Assembly: GCA_964632755.1 (NCBI GenBank)
Contig: CAZWDT010000059.1
Coordinates: 1 to 14,318, forward strand
Origin: JAFGMR01 sp964632755
GTDB lineage: Archaea > Halobacteriota > Methanosarcinia > Methanotrichales > Methanotrichaceae
DNA: 14,318 bases
Reading direction: 5' to 3'
The notes under the pieces were generated by a model. The model was not told where the DNA came from, did not search any database, and saw only the letters and a list, made by a program, of their open reading frames with translations. The translations under genes and the position numbers were made by a program. Positions within the stretch are counted from its first letter, which is position 1, and every line of letters starts with the position of its first letter. Positions 1 to 6,783 of this stretch are shown in pieces.

Positions 1-411
1 AGCAACTTGACGACTCTAAGGCCAATTTCCGTCATGTTGAACCTCTCGATAATTTTGGGTTGGATCTAATGGGGCCGATCATACCAATCTCCATTTCGGG
101 TTTATGGAGTCCAGGTATTCGAAGTCTACGAAGCTGTAAGGTGCGGAGTATTACAGGTCGTCGTCTCTCATGACTCCATAATAGCCATCATTCGCCATCC
201 AATGGTCGGGCTGTTTCGGATATTCGACCAGGGTCCATAGGTATCACTGCCGGTCTCATTCGCTCGGATCATACATATATCTTGCTCTATAACCAAAACT
301 TCCGTAGGTATCGGCGAGCTTCTTCCTTCCGTCGTAACACATTCCAAAGATGGCTTCGATCTAGTATAAGCTGACAAGGTTTAAAATTTTCACGTTAATA
401 TTTTTAGTCAT
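1..411 (-). pseudogene. Decayed protein-coding gene, runs off the left edge
   Basis: Reading the minus strand from an ATG at 409-411 gives protein-like sequence in one frame, interrupted by stops at 361-363 (TAG), 256-258 (TGA), 244-246 (TGA), 151-153 (TAA), 79-81 (TGA) and 16-18 (TAG). The stretches between stops are rich in aromatic and charged residues and use the AGA/AGG/AAG/CTC codons common in the neighbouring genes. They include MTKNINVKILNLVSLY (364-411), GMCYDGRKKLADTYGSFGY within 259-360, QPDHWMANDGYYGVMRDDDL within 154-243, and YSFVDFEYLDSINPKW within 82-150. Near the edge the +1 frame (3-65) reads better (PKIIERFNMTEIGLRVVKL), so a frameshift at about 65-95 is likely. I do not recognise the family. 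The rest of the gene would lie beyond base 1. The alternative, chance open stretches, seems less likely given that almost the whole length reads in a single frame. Confidence 0.55.
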
Positions 412-497
412 TGTGGTCTATTTCTATATCCTTTTGCCCCATCTTGGCCATTGAGCTCGCATTTTGCATTGTTTCTCTTCTAATTTTAAATTATCTT

Positions 498-525
498 AAA
501 ACGAATACCCCGCAGCTTGCTGCGG
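498..525. repeat. Half of a REP-like palindrome with a 6-bp stem hairpin
   Basis: CCGCAG (510-515), loop CTTG (516-519) and CTGCGG (520-525) form a perfect hairpin. The left flank (aaaacgaataccc, 498-510) looks like one arm of a longer palindrome whose right arm would continue GGGTATTCG, but here the right side has diverged to CTGAGTGGG. From memory, palindromes of this general form recur in intergenic DNA of several archaea and bacteria as REP-like elements. I could not check this for the present genome. Confidence 0.4.
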
Positions 526-544
526 CTGAGTGGGCAGGATAGCC

Positions 545-690
545 GACTTAAGGACTGCTACATACCCATATCGGTAATGATCAAACTGTAAAGGGCGAGC
601 CTTTGTGCATAAAAATTAAGCGAAAGACGGTGCCTCGCATGCTATTCAGTTTGCTGCGGCAAAGAAATGTGCATCTATTTGACTTAAGGA
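545..690. repeat. 10-base direct repeat GACTTAAGGA flanking 126 bases
   Basis: GACTTAAGGA occurs at 545-554 and again at 681-690. Both copies contain the CTTAAG palindrome. They could be target-site duplications around a small lost insertion or a chance repeat in AT-rich DNA. No terminal inverted repeats were seen just inside the copies, so a mobile-element reading is weak. Confidence 0.25.
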
Positions 691-705
691 TTGATATGTG
701 ATCTG

Positions 706-870
706 CTAAACATACTTATGCGACGCGCCGCCGTTTGACTCCGGCGAGACACCAGCCTTCGACAACCTCCGCAACTCTTCTAGCGTGGCCAGCTCATTAC
801 CATCCAGGGTATCCAATGCTACTTCGAGATGGTCCTCTTGGTACGGGATGAGGCGAGCTGGCCCTCCAAG
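706..870 (-). pseudogene. Out-of-frame continuation of the acylphosphatase tail
   Basis: Below the acylphosphatase stop (819-821) a different minus-strand frame stays open through that gene's last ~50 bases down to a stop at 706-708. It reads in part YQEDHLEVALDTLDGNELA then TLEELRRLSKAGVSPES. The acidic, leucine-rich composition matches the coiled-coil tail upstream. It has no ATG of its own, and the frame is closed by stops further upstream at about 920-930. The simplest reading is a frameshift in the last ~60 bases of the acylphosphatase gene, either a true mutation or an assembly error; without it the protein would be about 37 residues longer. A separate small gene with a GTG or TTG start is less likely. 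Confidence 0.4.
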
Positions 871-1331
871 TGGTCGAACCTGCAGTCGATGTGCTCCTTT
901 AGATCGCTGCGCAGACCTCTAAGCTCATGCAATGTCGTCTCTTGGCACTCCTGCATTCCGTCCATCTTGTCCCCCAGGGTTTGAAAGCCCTTCTCGTTGA
1001 CGTCGATCAGCTCCTTGAGGTACTCGATTCCCGTATCCAGGCGCTCATCGGTCTCTCCAGATCCCACCAGCTTGAAGAATTCCTCGTAATCGCCAGTTGC
1101 CTGGGAGTAGCTGGCCTCAACGCCGATTACATCGATGATGCTGTTTTTAACGGTTAGGCCCTTCTGGAGGCGCCTGAGATCTACCTCATCCCCCTCGGCC
1201 AGGACCTTTACCCTGCCATCTTCAAGGTTCTGGACCGTACCAGTAAGATCAAGAGCTCTCGCCAGGGCAACAACTCTGGCACGATAGCCTGCCTTCTGAA
1301 CCCTGCCCGAGACGTAGGCGGAAAGCCTCAT
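819..1331 (-). CDS. Acylphosphatase-domain protein with coiled-coil tail
   Basis: Residues 1-88 form an acylphosphatase fold, the family that hydrolyses the carboxyl-phosphate bond of acyl phosphates in the cytoplasm. The motif GRVQKAGYRARV (9-20) carries the phosphate-binding Arg17, and VQNLEDG (33-39) the catalytic Asn35. Their spacing of 18 matches the family. Stand-alone acylphosphatases are about 90-100 residues; this protein is 170. The extra part (about 95-160) is rich in Glu, Leu and Lys with heptad-like spacing, suggesting a coiled coil that could oligomerise it or bind a partner. Start: the minus strand reads AAAGGAGGTATCATGATG, so the second ATG (1331) has the better Shine-Dalgarno spacing; 1334 is possible. 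The last residues (ASSRTKRTISK) look unlike the tail expected, and protein-like sequence continues in another frame (see 706-870), so the 3' end may be frameshifted. The gene diverges from purB. Confidence 0.85.
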   Translation of the reverse strand: MRLSAYVSGRVQKAGYRARVVALARALDLTGTVQNLEDGRVKVLAEGDEVDLRRLQKGLTVKNSIIDVIGVEASYSQATGDYEEFFKLVGSGETDERLDTGIEYLKELIDVNEKGFQTLGDKMDGMQECQETTLHELRGLRSDLKEHIDCRFDHLEGQLASSRTKRTISK

Positions 1332-1336
1332 CATGA

Positions 1337-1344
1337 TACCTCCT
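1337..1344 (-). promoter_or_regulatory. Shine-Dalgarno site of the acylphosphatase gene
   Basis: On the minus strand AAGGAGGT lies six bases before the ATG at 1331 and three before the ATG at 1334, which decides the start over the longer ORF beginning at 1355. A TATA-like element (TTTATAGG on the minus strand, 1359-1366) lies just upstream, but it would place the transcript start very close to this site. Confidence 0.6.
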
Positions 1345-1462
1345 TTTGGTCCCATCCCCTATAAACTTGATCGGAGCAGAGAGAATGTAATGAGAGTCGC
1401 ACGCATCGATCCCCTCCCCCGCAACCAAAACCTCCTTCAACCATTCCGCCCTGGAAAAGACC

Positions 1463-2803
1463 ATGGCGATTCATCCAATCGAATACAGATACGGCACGCC
1501 GGAGATGAAGGCTCTCTGGGAGGAGGACTACAGGCTGCGCTGCCTCTTCCAGGTGGAGGCAGCCCTCGCCCAGGCGGAGGAGGAGGTAGGGCTGATTCCC
1601 GCAGGCGCTGCTGCAGGCATTGCCAAGGCCGCCCGGAGGGCCCGGCCGGAGAGGGCAAAGGAGATCGAGGCCGAGATCGGCCACGACATGATGGCAGTAG
1701 TCCTCGCACTTGCCGAGGAGACCGAGCACGGCGAATGGATCCACCTCGGGGCGACATCCAACGACATACTGGACACGGCAACCGGCCTCCAGATCAAGGC
1801 CTCCCTCGACGTCCTCGACTCGAAGCTGCGCCGGCTCCTCGCAATCCTCCTAGATAATGCATTGGCAAACAAGGACCTCGTCTGCGCGGGAAGGACACAC
1901 GGCCAGATCGCTGTACCCACAACCTACGGGCTTCGCTATGCCATCTGGGCATCGGAAGTTGCCCGCCATATCGAGCGGCTGGAGCAACTCCGCCCCCGGG
2001 CAGCTGTTGGCAAGGTGAGCGGGGCTGTCGGCACCCAGGCCGCCTTCGGGAAGAAGGGAATCGAGATCCAGGCCCGCGTGATGGAGATCCTGGAGCTCAA
2101 CTCGGTGGACGTATCCAACCAGGTCGTTCAACGGGACCGCCACGCCGAGATGATCTGTTGGATGGGCCTTGTCGCCTCAACCCTGGACAAGATCTGCCTG
2201 GAGATCCGTAGCCTGCAGAGAAGCGAGATTGCAGAGGTGGAGGAGGGCTTCGGCAAGAAACAAGTGGGATCATCCACGATGCCTCACAAGAGAAATCCCA
2301 TCAAGGCAGAGCAGGTTTGTGGCCTTGCCCGCGTTGTCAGGGCCATGATGGAGCCTGCCATGGCCAACATCCCCCTCTGGGACGAGAGGGACCTTACCAA
2401 CTCCTCCTGCGAGCGGGTGCTCTTTCCCGAGTCCTTCATCATGACCGATCACCTGCTCGCGCTTACCGCAAGGGTGCTGGAGGGACTGCGGCTGCGAAAG
2501 GAGAACATAGAGAGGAACCTGAACTTGATGAAAGGCCTGAACATGGCCGAGGCTGTGATGGTGGAGCTCGCGAAGAGGGGGGTCGGCCGCCAGCAGGCTC
2601 ATGAGATCATGAGACAGGCCTCGATGAGGGCATTCGAGGAGAATAGGGAGCTAGCCCTTGTTCTCGGCGAGGAGCCAACGGTTGCCCGATATCTGTCGCC
2701 GGAGGAGATCGAAAAGCTCCTCGACCCCCACCTCTACATAGGAACGGCTGTCGAGCAGGTCGAGCGGCTCTGCCAGAAGCTGCAGACGCATAGGAATAGG
2801 TAG
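1463..2803 (+). CDS. purB: Adenylosuccinate lyase
   Basis: PurB catalyses two fumarate-releasing steps of purine synthesis: SAICAR to AICAR, and adenylosuccinate to AMP. At 446 residues it has the normal length of the compact archaeal/bacterial type. Visible fumarase/aspartase superfamily marks, in order, are GHDMMA (73-78), GATSNDI (96-102), RTHGQ (144-148, the region of the general-acid histidine), a Gly-rich stretch VGKVSGAVGTQAAFG (182-196), and the signature loop SSTMPHKRNP (270-279), whose first serines include the catalytic base. The C-terminal helical domain is complete. The ATG at 1463 fits the family N-terminus (HPIEYRYGTPEM); no strong ribosome site precedes it. The gene diverges from the acylphosphatase gene. 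GMP synthase subunit A, acting on the other branch from IMP, lies about 10 kb to the right, but nothing shows co-regulation. Confidence 0.97.
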   Translation: MAIHPIEYRYGTPEMKALWEEDYRLRCLFQVEAALAQAEEEVGLIPAGAAAGIAKAARRARPERAKEIEAEIGHDMMAVVLALAEETEHGEWIHLGATSNDILDTATGLQIKASLDVLDSKLRRLLAILLDNALANKDLVCAGRTHGQIAVPTTYGLRYAIWASEVARHIERLEQLRPRAAVGKVSGAVGTQAAFGKKGIEIQARVMEILELNSVDVSNQVVQRDRHAEMICWMGLVASTLDKICLEIRSLQRSEIAEVEEGFGKKQVGSSTMPHKRNPIKAEQVCGLARVVRAMMEPAMANIPLWDERDLTNSSCERVLFPESFIMTDHLLALTARVLEGLRLRKENIERNLNLMKGLNMAEAVMVELAKRGVGRQQAHEIMRQASMRAFEENRELALVLGEEPTVARYLSPEEIEKLLDPHLYIGTAVEQVERLCQKLQTHRNR

Positions 2804-2830
2804 GAAAGGGTAGGGTAGGAACGGATAGGG
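2791..2830 (+). repeat. G-rich TAGG-type repeat tract across the purB stop
   Basis: About 40 purine-rich bases carry repeated TAGG, TAGGAA and TAGGG units (for example GGTAGGAAAGGG at 2799-2810 and GGTAGGAACGG at 2815-2825), spanning the purB stop at 2801-2803. Several GG/GGG runs are spaced closely enough for a G-quadruplex in the mRNA. A role in ending or attenuating transcription into the next gene is speculative. Confidence 0.4.
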
Positions 2831-2881
2831 CAAACGCGCCGAGGTAGGTAGAATGCCCGCCGCGCTTTCGACGATCGAGAT

Positions 2882-3517
2882 ATGATGCCAGCAACCGTTA
2901 GCCGGGATCTGCGCTTATGGGTGGTAAAGCCCGGATCGCTTCAAAGGGACGACTCCAGCGAGATCCTCGATGCTCGCTCGACGGTCACTCTGATCGAGTC
3001 AGGCCAGATCCATATCCTGGTGGACTCGGGCCTTGCCGGGGAGGAGGAGAAGATCCTCTCCGGCCTGGATGGGATCGGGATCGTGCCCGAAGATATAGAG
3101 ATCCTCGTAAACACCCACCAACACTTTGACCATACTGGCAACAACCACCTATTCACGAGCGCGCGATGGCTCTATGGCACAGAGCTCGATGGCCTGGGAA
3201 TCGCTCCAGGTGTGCGAATAGCGGCAACTCCGGGACACACGATGGACAGCATCTCCGTCGTGTGCCATTCAAGTCTCCGGGCGGTGATCGCCGGAGACGC
3301 ACTGCCCACCATGGATAATTTCCTAAAGGACTTGCCGCCCCGAATCCATGTGGACAGGTGGCTTGCCATGGACAGCCTTCATCGAATCGCGAACATGGCC
3401 GACCTGGTGGTCCCAGGCCATGATCATTCGTTCTCCATATCCGAAAGGAATTACGTAACACTGGAGGGCCTCGGCGAGGCCACTCACGCCGAAGGAGGTC
3501 GCAGAGGACGGATGTGA
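2882..3517 (+). CDS. Metallo-beta-lactamase-fold hydrolase
   Basis: The 211-residue protein has the full set of metal-ligand motifs of the MBL superfamily: the HxHxDH box as THQHFDH (His79, His81, Asp83, His84), His119 in TPGHTMDS, the bridging Asp139 in IAGDALP, and His180 in VPGHDH. This predicts a two-metal (Zn or Fe) cytoplasmic hydrolase, with no signal peptide. The size and plain architecture resemble small uncharacterised MBL proteins of archaea and MBLAC1-like enzymes. The substrate cannot be read from sequence; a thioester, phosphodiester or lactone are all possible. The gene begins 78 bases after purB on the same strand, with no clear ribosome site before the ATGATG at 2882. The second ATG (2885) is equally plausible. 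The C-terminal tail (GEATHAEGGRRGRM) is probably disordered. Confidence 0.88.
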   Translation: MMPATVSRDLRLWVVKPGSLQRDDSSEILDARSTVTLIESGQIHILVDSGLAGEEEKILSGLDGIGIVPEDIEILVNTHQHFDHTGNNHLFTSARWLYGTELDGLGIAPGVRIAATPGHTMDSISVVCHSSLRAVIAGDALPTMDNFLKDLPPRIHVDRWLAMDSLHRIANMADLVVPGHDHSFSISERNYVTLEGLGEATHAEGGRRGRM

Positions 3518-3618
3518 GAGGGAGTGGCAAGCCTATCAAGCCTTTGCCTTGCTAAAAATGGATCTATTCTACAGAATCTCTGCAGAACCAAGATGCGGGC
3601 AAGTCCCAGAAAAGGCAA

Positions 3619-3629
3619 TCTATAAATAC
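3619..3629 (+). promoter_or_regulatory. TATA box of the wHTH-dtdA unit
   Basis: TCTATAAATAC lies about 26 bases before the ATG at 3652, the usual archaeal spacing if transcription starts at or next to the ATG (leaderless). No Shine-Dalgarno sequence precedes that ATG, which agrees. A second TAAATA (3640-3645) repeats part of the box 17 bases downstream and could be a regulator contact. Confidence 0.6.
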
Positions 3630-3651
3630 TTAAAAGAGTTAAATAGCATTG

Positions 3652-4713
3652 ATGCAGCTAAAGCTTACCTCCAAGGAGAGATTAGTGCTTTACGGCCTTG
3701 CCAGGTATCCAGGTCTCAGCGATATCGATCTTGCCACGAGAATTGACGTGGATCGATCAACCATATTCAAGAGCAAGAGAAAATTCCGCGACTGGCAACT
3801 GATCCGATTGATGAACGTGCCCTCGGGGATCACCGTGGGAGGAGAGATACTGACCTCGATCTTCGCGAAGTTCAGCCCCACCGCCCCGATCGAGGTCCGG
3901 AGCGAGTCTGAAGCCCTCCTGGAGTGGATCGGCCACCCCAACTGCGTCTTCCATACAGCCACCGACACGGAATCCTTCTCCATGGTTTACTCGAGATCGC
4001 TCAGCGACTTCAAGAGCAGCTTCGACCCCCTTATCGATGAGTACGCGCAGAAGGGGTTCATAGACGACATAATATGCTCTCACTATCCCTTCGCCTCCAC
4101 CAACCATTCCGCAGACGCCGCGGTTGCGGTGAACAGGATATTCGAGCTCGACCGGCCAGACCTTCCACAGGAGCTGATATCGGAGAGTTCCTCTCAGCTC
4201 GAGGATATGAAGCTGACCGATAAGGACAAGTTGACGCTCTACGCCTTCGTCAAGTACCCCATGCTCTCAGATCTGGAGCTATCGCGCAGGACTGGGATAT
4301 CCCGGCCTACCATATCCGGAAAGAGAACGAAGTTCTTTCAGAATGGGCTCTTGACTCGCGAGGCCAACATCGATTGGCAGAAGATCTGTTGCGAACTCAT
4401 CACCTTCTATCGTCTGGAGCTCGGGAGGGGGGTGAGCTGGGAGGAACAGGAGACGGTACACACCTCCCTGCGACGAATGGGCGCGCCCCTCTTCACCTAC
4501 CTGCAACGAGGAGAGGCATTTGGGGCATTCCTCTCGGAGAACTACACCGACCTCAAGAATAAGGTGAATGCCGAGATCAGAACGCTCGCGGAGATGGCCC
4601 TGATCGACGACCCGCCCATGCTCATGACCATGCCACTTGATATGATCGTGGAGAGCAAGAGGGATTACGCCCCCATGGTTGCTGGGATGCTCGGAATAGA
4701 GAAGGAGATATGA
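3652..4713 (+). CDS. Tandem-duplicated winged-helix regulator
   Basis: This 353-residue protein is an internal duplication. Copy A has a winged helix at about 4-52 (KLTSKERLVLYGLARYPGLS, putative recognition helix VDRSTIFKSKRKF); copy B has one at about 187-235 (KLTDKDKLTLYAFVKYPMLS, ISRPTISGKRTKF). Each is followed by a region ending in a matching segment: FHTATDTESFSMVYS to FIDD (100-139) and FTYLQRGEAFGAFLS to LIDD (281-320). The layout recalls Lrp/AsnC regulators, with DNA-binding and ligand-sensing domains, but as a covalent pseudo-dimer. The family is not recognised, and the sensor-like regions are only inferred to be such. No membrane segment is visible. Start: ATG 3652 rather than the TTG at 3649, because of the TATA box at 3619-3629. 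The stop overlaps the dtdA start (ATGA, 4710-4713), so the two are translated together. Auto-regulation is possible. Confidence 0.8.
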   Translation: MQLKLTSKERLVLYGLARYPGLSDIDLATRIDVDRSTIFKSKRKFRDWQLIRLMNVPSGITVGGEILTSIFAKFSPTAPIEVRSESEALLEWIGHPNCVFHTATDTESFSMVYSRSLSDFKSSFDPLIDEYAQKGFIDDIICSHYPFASTNHSADAAVAVNRIFELDRPDLPQELISESSSQLEDMKLTDKDKLTLYAFVKYPMLSDLELSRRTGISRPTISGKRTKFFQNGLLTREANIDWQKICCELITFYRLELGRGVSWEEQETVHTSLRRMGAPLFTYLQRGEAFGAFLSENYTDLKNKVNAEIRTLAEMALIDDPPMLMTMPLDMIVESKRDYAPMVAGMLGIEKEI

Positions 4714-5522
4714 CAAGAGAGGTCGCAATCCTCTCTTCCACTGTCGATCCGGCCAGCACCAATATAGCTTTGCGCCTATTGGAGGTGGCCGCCTGGAGAC
4801 AAGAGGAGGGCTTCCTCGCATATCGCAACCTTCGCCTGGTGAGATTGGATGAGGATCTCCCTTTTGCCTCAGGCCTCGAAAGACTGCTTTCGGGGATGGG
4901 GCTCCATCCCGACCTCGTCGTATTCGCATGCAGGCATAAGGCGCAAAAGGAGATCCCGTGGCTTGGGGGGCATTTCCCCGGGACCATCGATGAGAGTCCT
5001 GCGCTCTCGGCAGCTGCTCCCTCAGCGCTTAGGTCCTACCTGCTCAACTTGATGAAAGATGCACCCGTGGGCCTGCAGATCTCAGCCGAGGCGACACATC
5101 ATGGTCCCAGTGACATGAACATACCTTGTTTCTTCGCCGAGATCGGCTCCTCCGCAACCCTTTGGTCCCACGCGCCCTCGGGCAGAGCGGTGGCAAAGGC
5201 CATCCTTGAGCTGCAATTCATAGATCTCCCTGTCTTCCTGGGATTTGGCGGAGGCCACTATATGCACAGGCAGACTCGGCTTATGATGGACTCGGCAATC
5301 GCGTTTGGCCATCTATTCTCCAACTACCAGGTCGATTCCCTTGAGATCGAGTCCGTGGACCTGGCGCGCCGAAGATCCAAGGCTACCTTCGCCTACCTGG
5401 ACCGACGTTCCCTTCGCTCTGCCCAGAGGAGCCGTCTCGAAGGCATTCTGGAGGCCTTGGACATCCCCATAATGAGGGAAAGGGAGATCCTGGACCGCTT
5501 TCCCCTCGAATCATCGGAGTAG
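4710..5522 (+). CDS. dtdA: D-aminoacyl-tRNA deacylase, archaeal/plant type
   Basis: DtdA (GEK1-like, DTD2 type) is a metal-dependent cytoplasmic enzyme that hydrolyses the ester bond between D-amino acids and tRNA, recycling mischarged tRNA. The 270 residues match the family length. Family motifs are visible: an early FACRHKAQ (72-79), EATHHGP (127-133), PCFFAEIGSS (139-148), GFGGGHY (178-184) and GHLFSNY (200-206); the conserved histidines probably bind metal or act in catalysis. The start codon overlaps the stop of the upstream tandem winged-helix gene, implying a common mRNA and perhaps control by that protein. The 3' end overlaps the convergent NosD-like gene by 12 bases (5511-5522), so the two mRNAs must overlap. 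Confidence 0.93.
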   Translation: MTREVAILSSTVDPASTNIALRLLEVAAWRQEEGFLAYRNLRLVRLDEDLPFASGLERLLSGMGLHPDLVVFACRHKAQKEIPWLGGHFPGTIDESPALSAAAPSALRSYLLNLMKDAPVGLQISAEATHHGPSDMNIPCFFAEIGSSATLWSHAPSGRAVAKAILELQFIDLPVFLGFGGGHYMHRQTRLMMDSAIAFGHLFSNYQVDSLEIESVDLARRRSKATFAYLDRRSLRSAQRSRLEGILEALDIPIMREREILDRFPLESSE

Positions 5523-6683
5523 CCTATAGTTCTGGAACGGCGATATCAAGGGCCTGAAGTCGACGACCTTGTCCCTGAAGTAACTAGTGTTCCCAACGCC
5601 CGACCCGAATTTATCGGAGCCGCAATAATCGTCCCAGTAGTTGCCCAGGTAGTCCCAGAATATGGATCCCATGTAATGATAGGTCCTAGGCCTCGTCGTG
5701 TTCCAAACGTTGGTGGAGTTCCACGAGTAGACGTCGTATATATTCTTGACCAGGTTGTTGAGGAAGATCTTGTTATCTCGGGACTGGTCCAGATAGATGC
5801 CGTAGGACGTCCATGATATGTTGCACATGGATATGGTGTTGTTATTAGAGGTCTCCAGGCAGAGGCCATCCAGGCTTCCGCTGCTATCGCAACTCGTAAG
5901 CGCATTGCAATGCGAGTTCAAGAGGCGAATCCCGGATATGTAGCTATCCTTTGCCGTATTTCTCAGCAGTGTGTTGTTGCATGAGTCGAGAAGCCATATG
6001 CCCTGATTGTCGTTCTTGGTCGCGTTATTTCCATCCACTAGGTTGGAGGTGGAGTTGCTCAGGAATATCCCAACCCAGCCGTTTTGCCATGCTGTATTGC
6101 CCGAGACGGTATTGTTCTGGGAGCTTCCCAGGAAGAATCCCCCAAAGGAGTTATTCCTGGCCAGATTTGCCTTGATAGTGTTGTTTGAAGAGGCCTGGAG
6201 CGCGATTCCCACGTCGTTCCTGTTGGCCAGGTTGTCCATGATCATATTCTCCCTAGCCCCAACCAAGTATATGCCATAGGAGTTATTGCTGACCTGATTT
6301 CCCCTGACGCGATTCTCCTTGGATAGCACCTTGATACCCGCATCGGAAATCCCGTTTCCTGAGTTGGTCGCATGAAAACCCTGAAGCCAGACGCCATCGG
6401 CTATGAGGGTAATGGCGCTCCTCTTGTCTCCGGCATCGACTATTGGAATTCCTCCTCCGGTATCCACGCCAATCAGGATGAGCCGCTTGGTCACGTTCAC
6501 GTTCTCCCTATAGACCCCGCTCTTCACAATTATCCTATCCCCATCATGAGCTCCCTTTATGGCGTTTTGGATGGAGTAGTCGGTCAAATATTTCGCAGAT
6601 ACGATATACGTAGCGGAGGAGGAAATTCCCGCTGCCATGACCACGGCCAGGGCGGCCAGAACGAGGAGTTTATGCCGATCCAT
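5511..6683 (-). CDS. Secreted NosD-like parallel beta-helix protein
   Basis: After a Sec signal peptide (MDRHKLLVLAALAVVMAAG, cleavage probably near residue 24), residues 36-100 resemble the N-terminal cap of NosD/pectate-lyase-like proteins (AIKGAHDGDRIIVKSGVYRE). Eight right-handed beta-helix rungs follow, marked by glycines at 137, 159, 181, 205, 228, 251, 273 and 295 (period 22-24) in motifs such as SYGIYL and VGIFL, between N-rich turns (NNTI, NNTV). The tail (FWDYLGNYWDDY to FRPLISP, 342-382) is the closing segment typical of methanogen surface NosD-repeat proteins. A role at the cell surface, in sugar or adhesin binding, is inferred; copper delivery as in true NosD is not shown. No membrane anchor or sorting signal is seen. 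Start: GGGGGAAGCTA precedes the ATG at 6683; the longer ORF to 6863 would bury the signal peptide. Abundant N-x-S/T sites suggest glycosylation. Confidence 0.88.
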   Translation of the reverse strand: MDRHKLLVLAALAVVMAAGISSSATYIVSAKYLTDYSIQNAIKGAHDGDRIIVKSGVYRENVNVTKRLILIGVDTGGGIPIVDAGDKRSAITLIADGVWLQGFHATNSGNGISDAGIKVLSKENRVRGNQVSNNSYGIYLVGARENMIMDNLANRNDVGIALQASSNNTIKANLARNNSFGGFFLGSSQNNTVSGNTAWQNGWVGIFLSNSTSNLVDGNNATKNDNQGIWLLDSCNNTLLRNTAKDSYISGIRLLNSHCNALTSCDSSGSLDGLCLETSNNNTISMCNISWTSYGIYLDQSRDNKIFLNNLVKNIYDVYSWNSTNVWNTTRPRTYHYMGSIFWDYLGNYWDDYCGSDKFGSGVGNTSYFRDKVVDFRPLISPFQNYRLLR

Positions 6684-6783
6684 TAGCTTCCCCCTGCCCC
6701 AGCTCAGTCCAACGGAGCTATGGGGAGGTAAAGTGCCTTGAGCCACAAAACTCTTAAGCATATTGGTCCGATGCTCAGATAGA
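6684..6783. promoter_or_regulatory. Divergent promoter region, NosD-like gene and mscS
   Basis: The 100 bases between two divergent starts must hold both promoters. Toward mscS, CTTAAGCATAT (about 6752-6762) is a weak TATA-like element some 26 bases before the ATG at 6784, which has no Shine-Dalgarno site. Toward the NosD-like gene a GGGGGA ribosome site (about 6687-6692) is clear, but no good TATA box is visible. Confidence 0.35.

Larger units (their letters stand above)
412..705. other. AT-rich non-coding stretch with short repeats
   Basis: I find no convincing intact gene on either strand. The stretch is visibly richer in A and T than the genes to its right. It holds a short perfect hairpin (510-525), a 10-base direct repeat GACTTAAGGA (545-554 and 681-690), and small minus-strand open stretches without recognisable products. 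One of these ends in AAGYSF, which is just the translation of the hairpin arm. Together with the decayed gene at 1-411, it looks like a genomic scar or former mobile-element neighbourhood. That reading is inference. Confidence 0.5.

Noticed and set aside
168..377. 69-residue minus-strand ORF with TTG start
   Set aside because: Its frame gives poorer protein-like sequence than the overlapping frame of the decayed gene (1-411), and it has no start signal.
1..411. Stop-codon reassignment or pyrrolysine-like recoding to explain the in-frame stops
   Set aside because: All three stop codons occur in the frame, and intact genes in the window end with TAG, TAA and TGA as normal stops. Decay is simpler.
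3549..3746. Short plus-strand ORF before the regulator
   Set aside because: It overlaps the regulator's promoter and N-terminal codons, and its C-terminal half (PCQVSRSQRYRSCHEN) is an out-of-frame reading of the regulator gene.
4279..4929. 216-residue minus-strand ORF
   Set aside because: Antisense to the regulator and dtdA, both well supported; composition is shadow-like.
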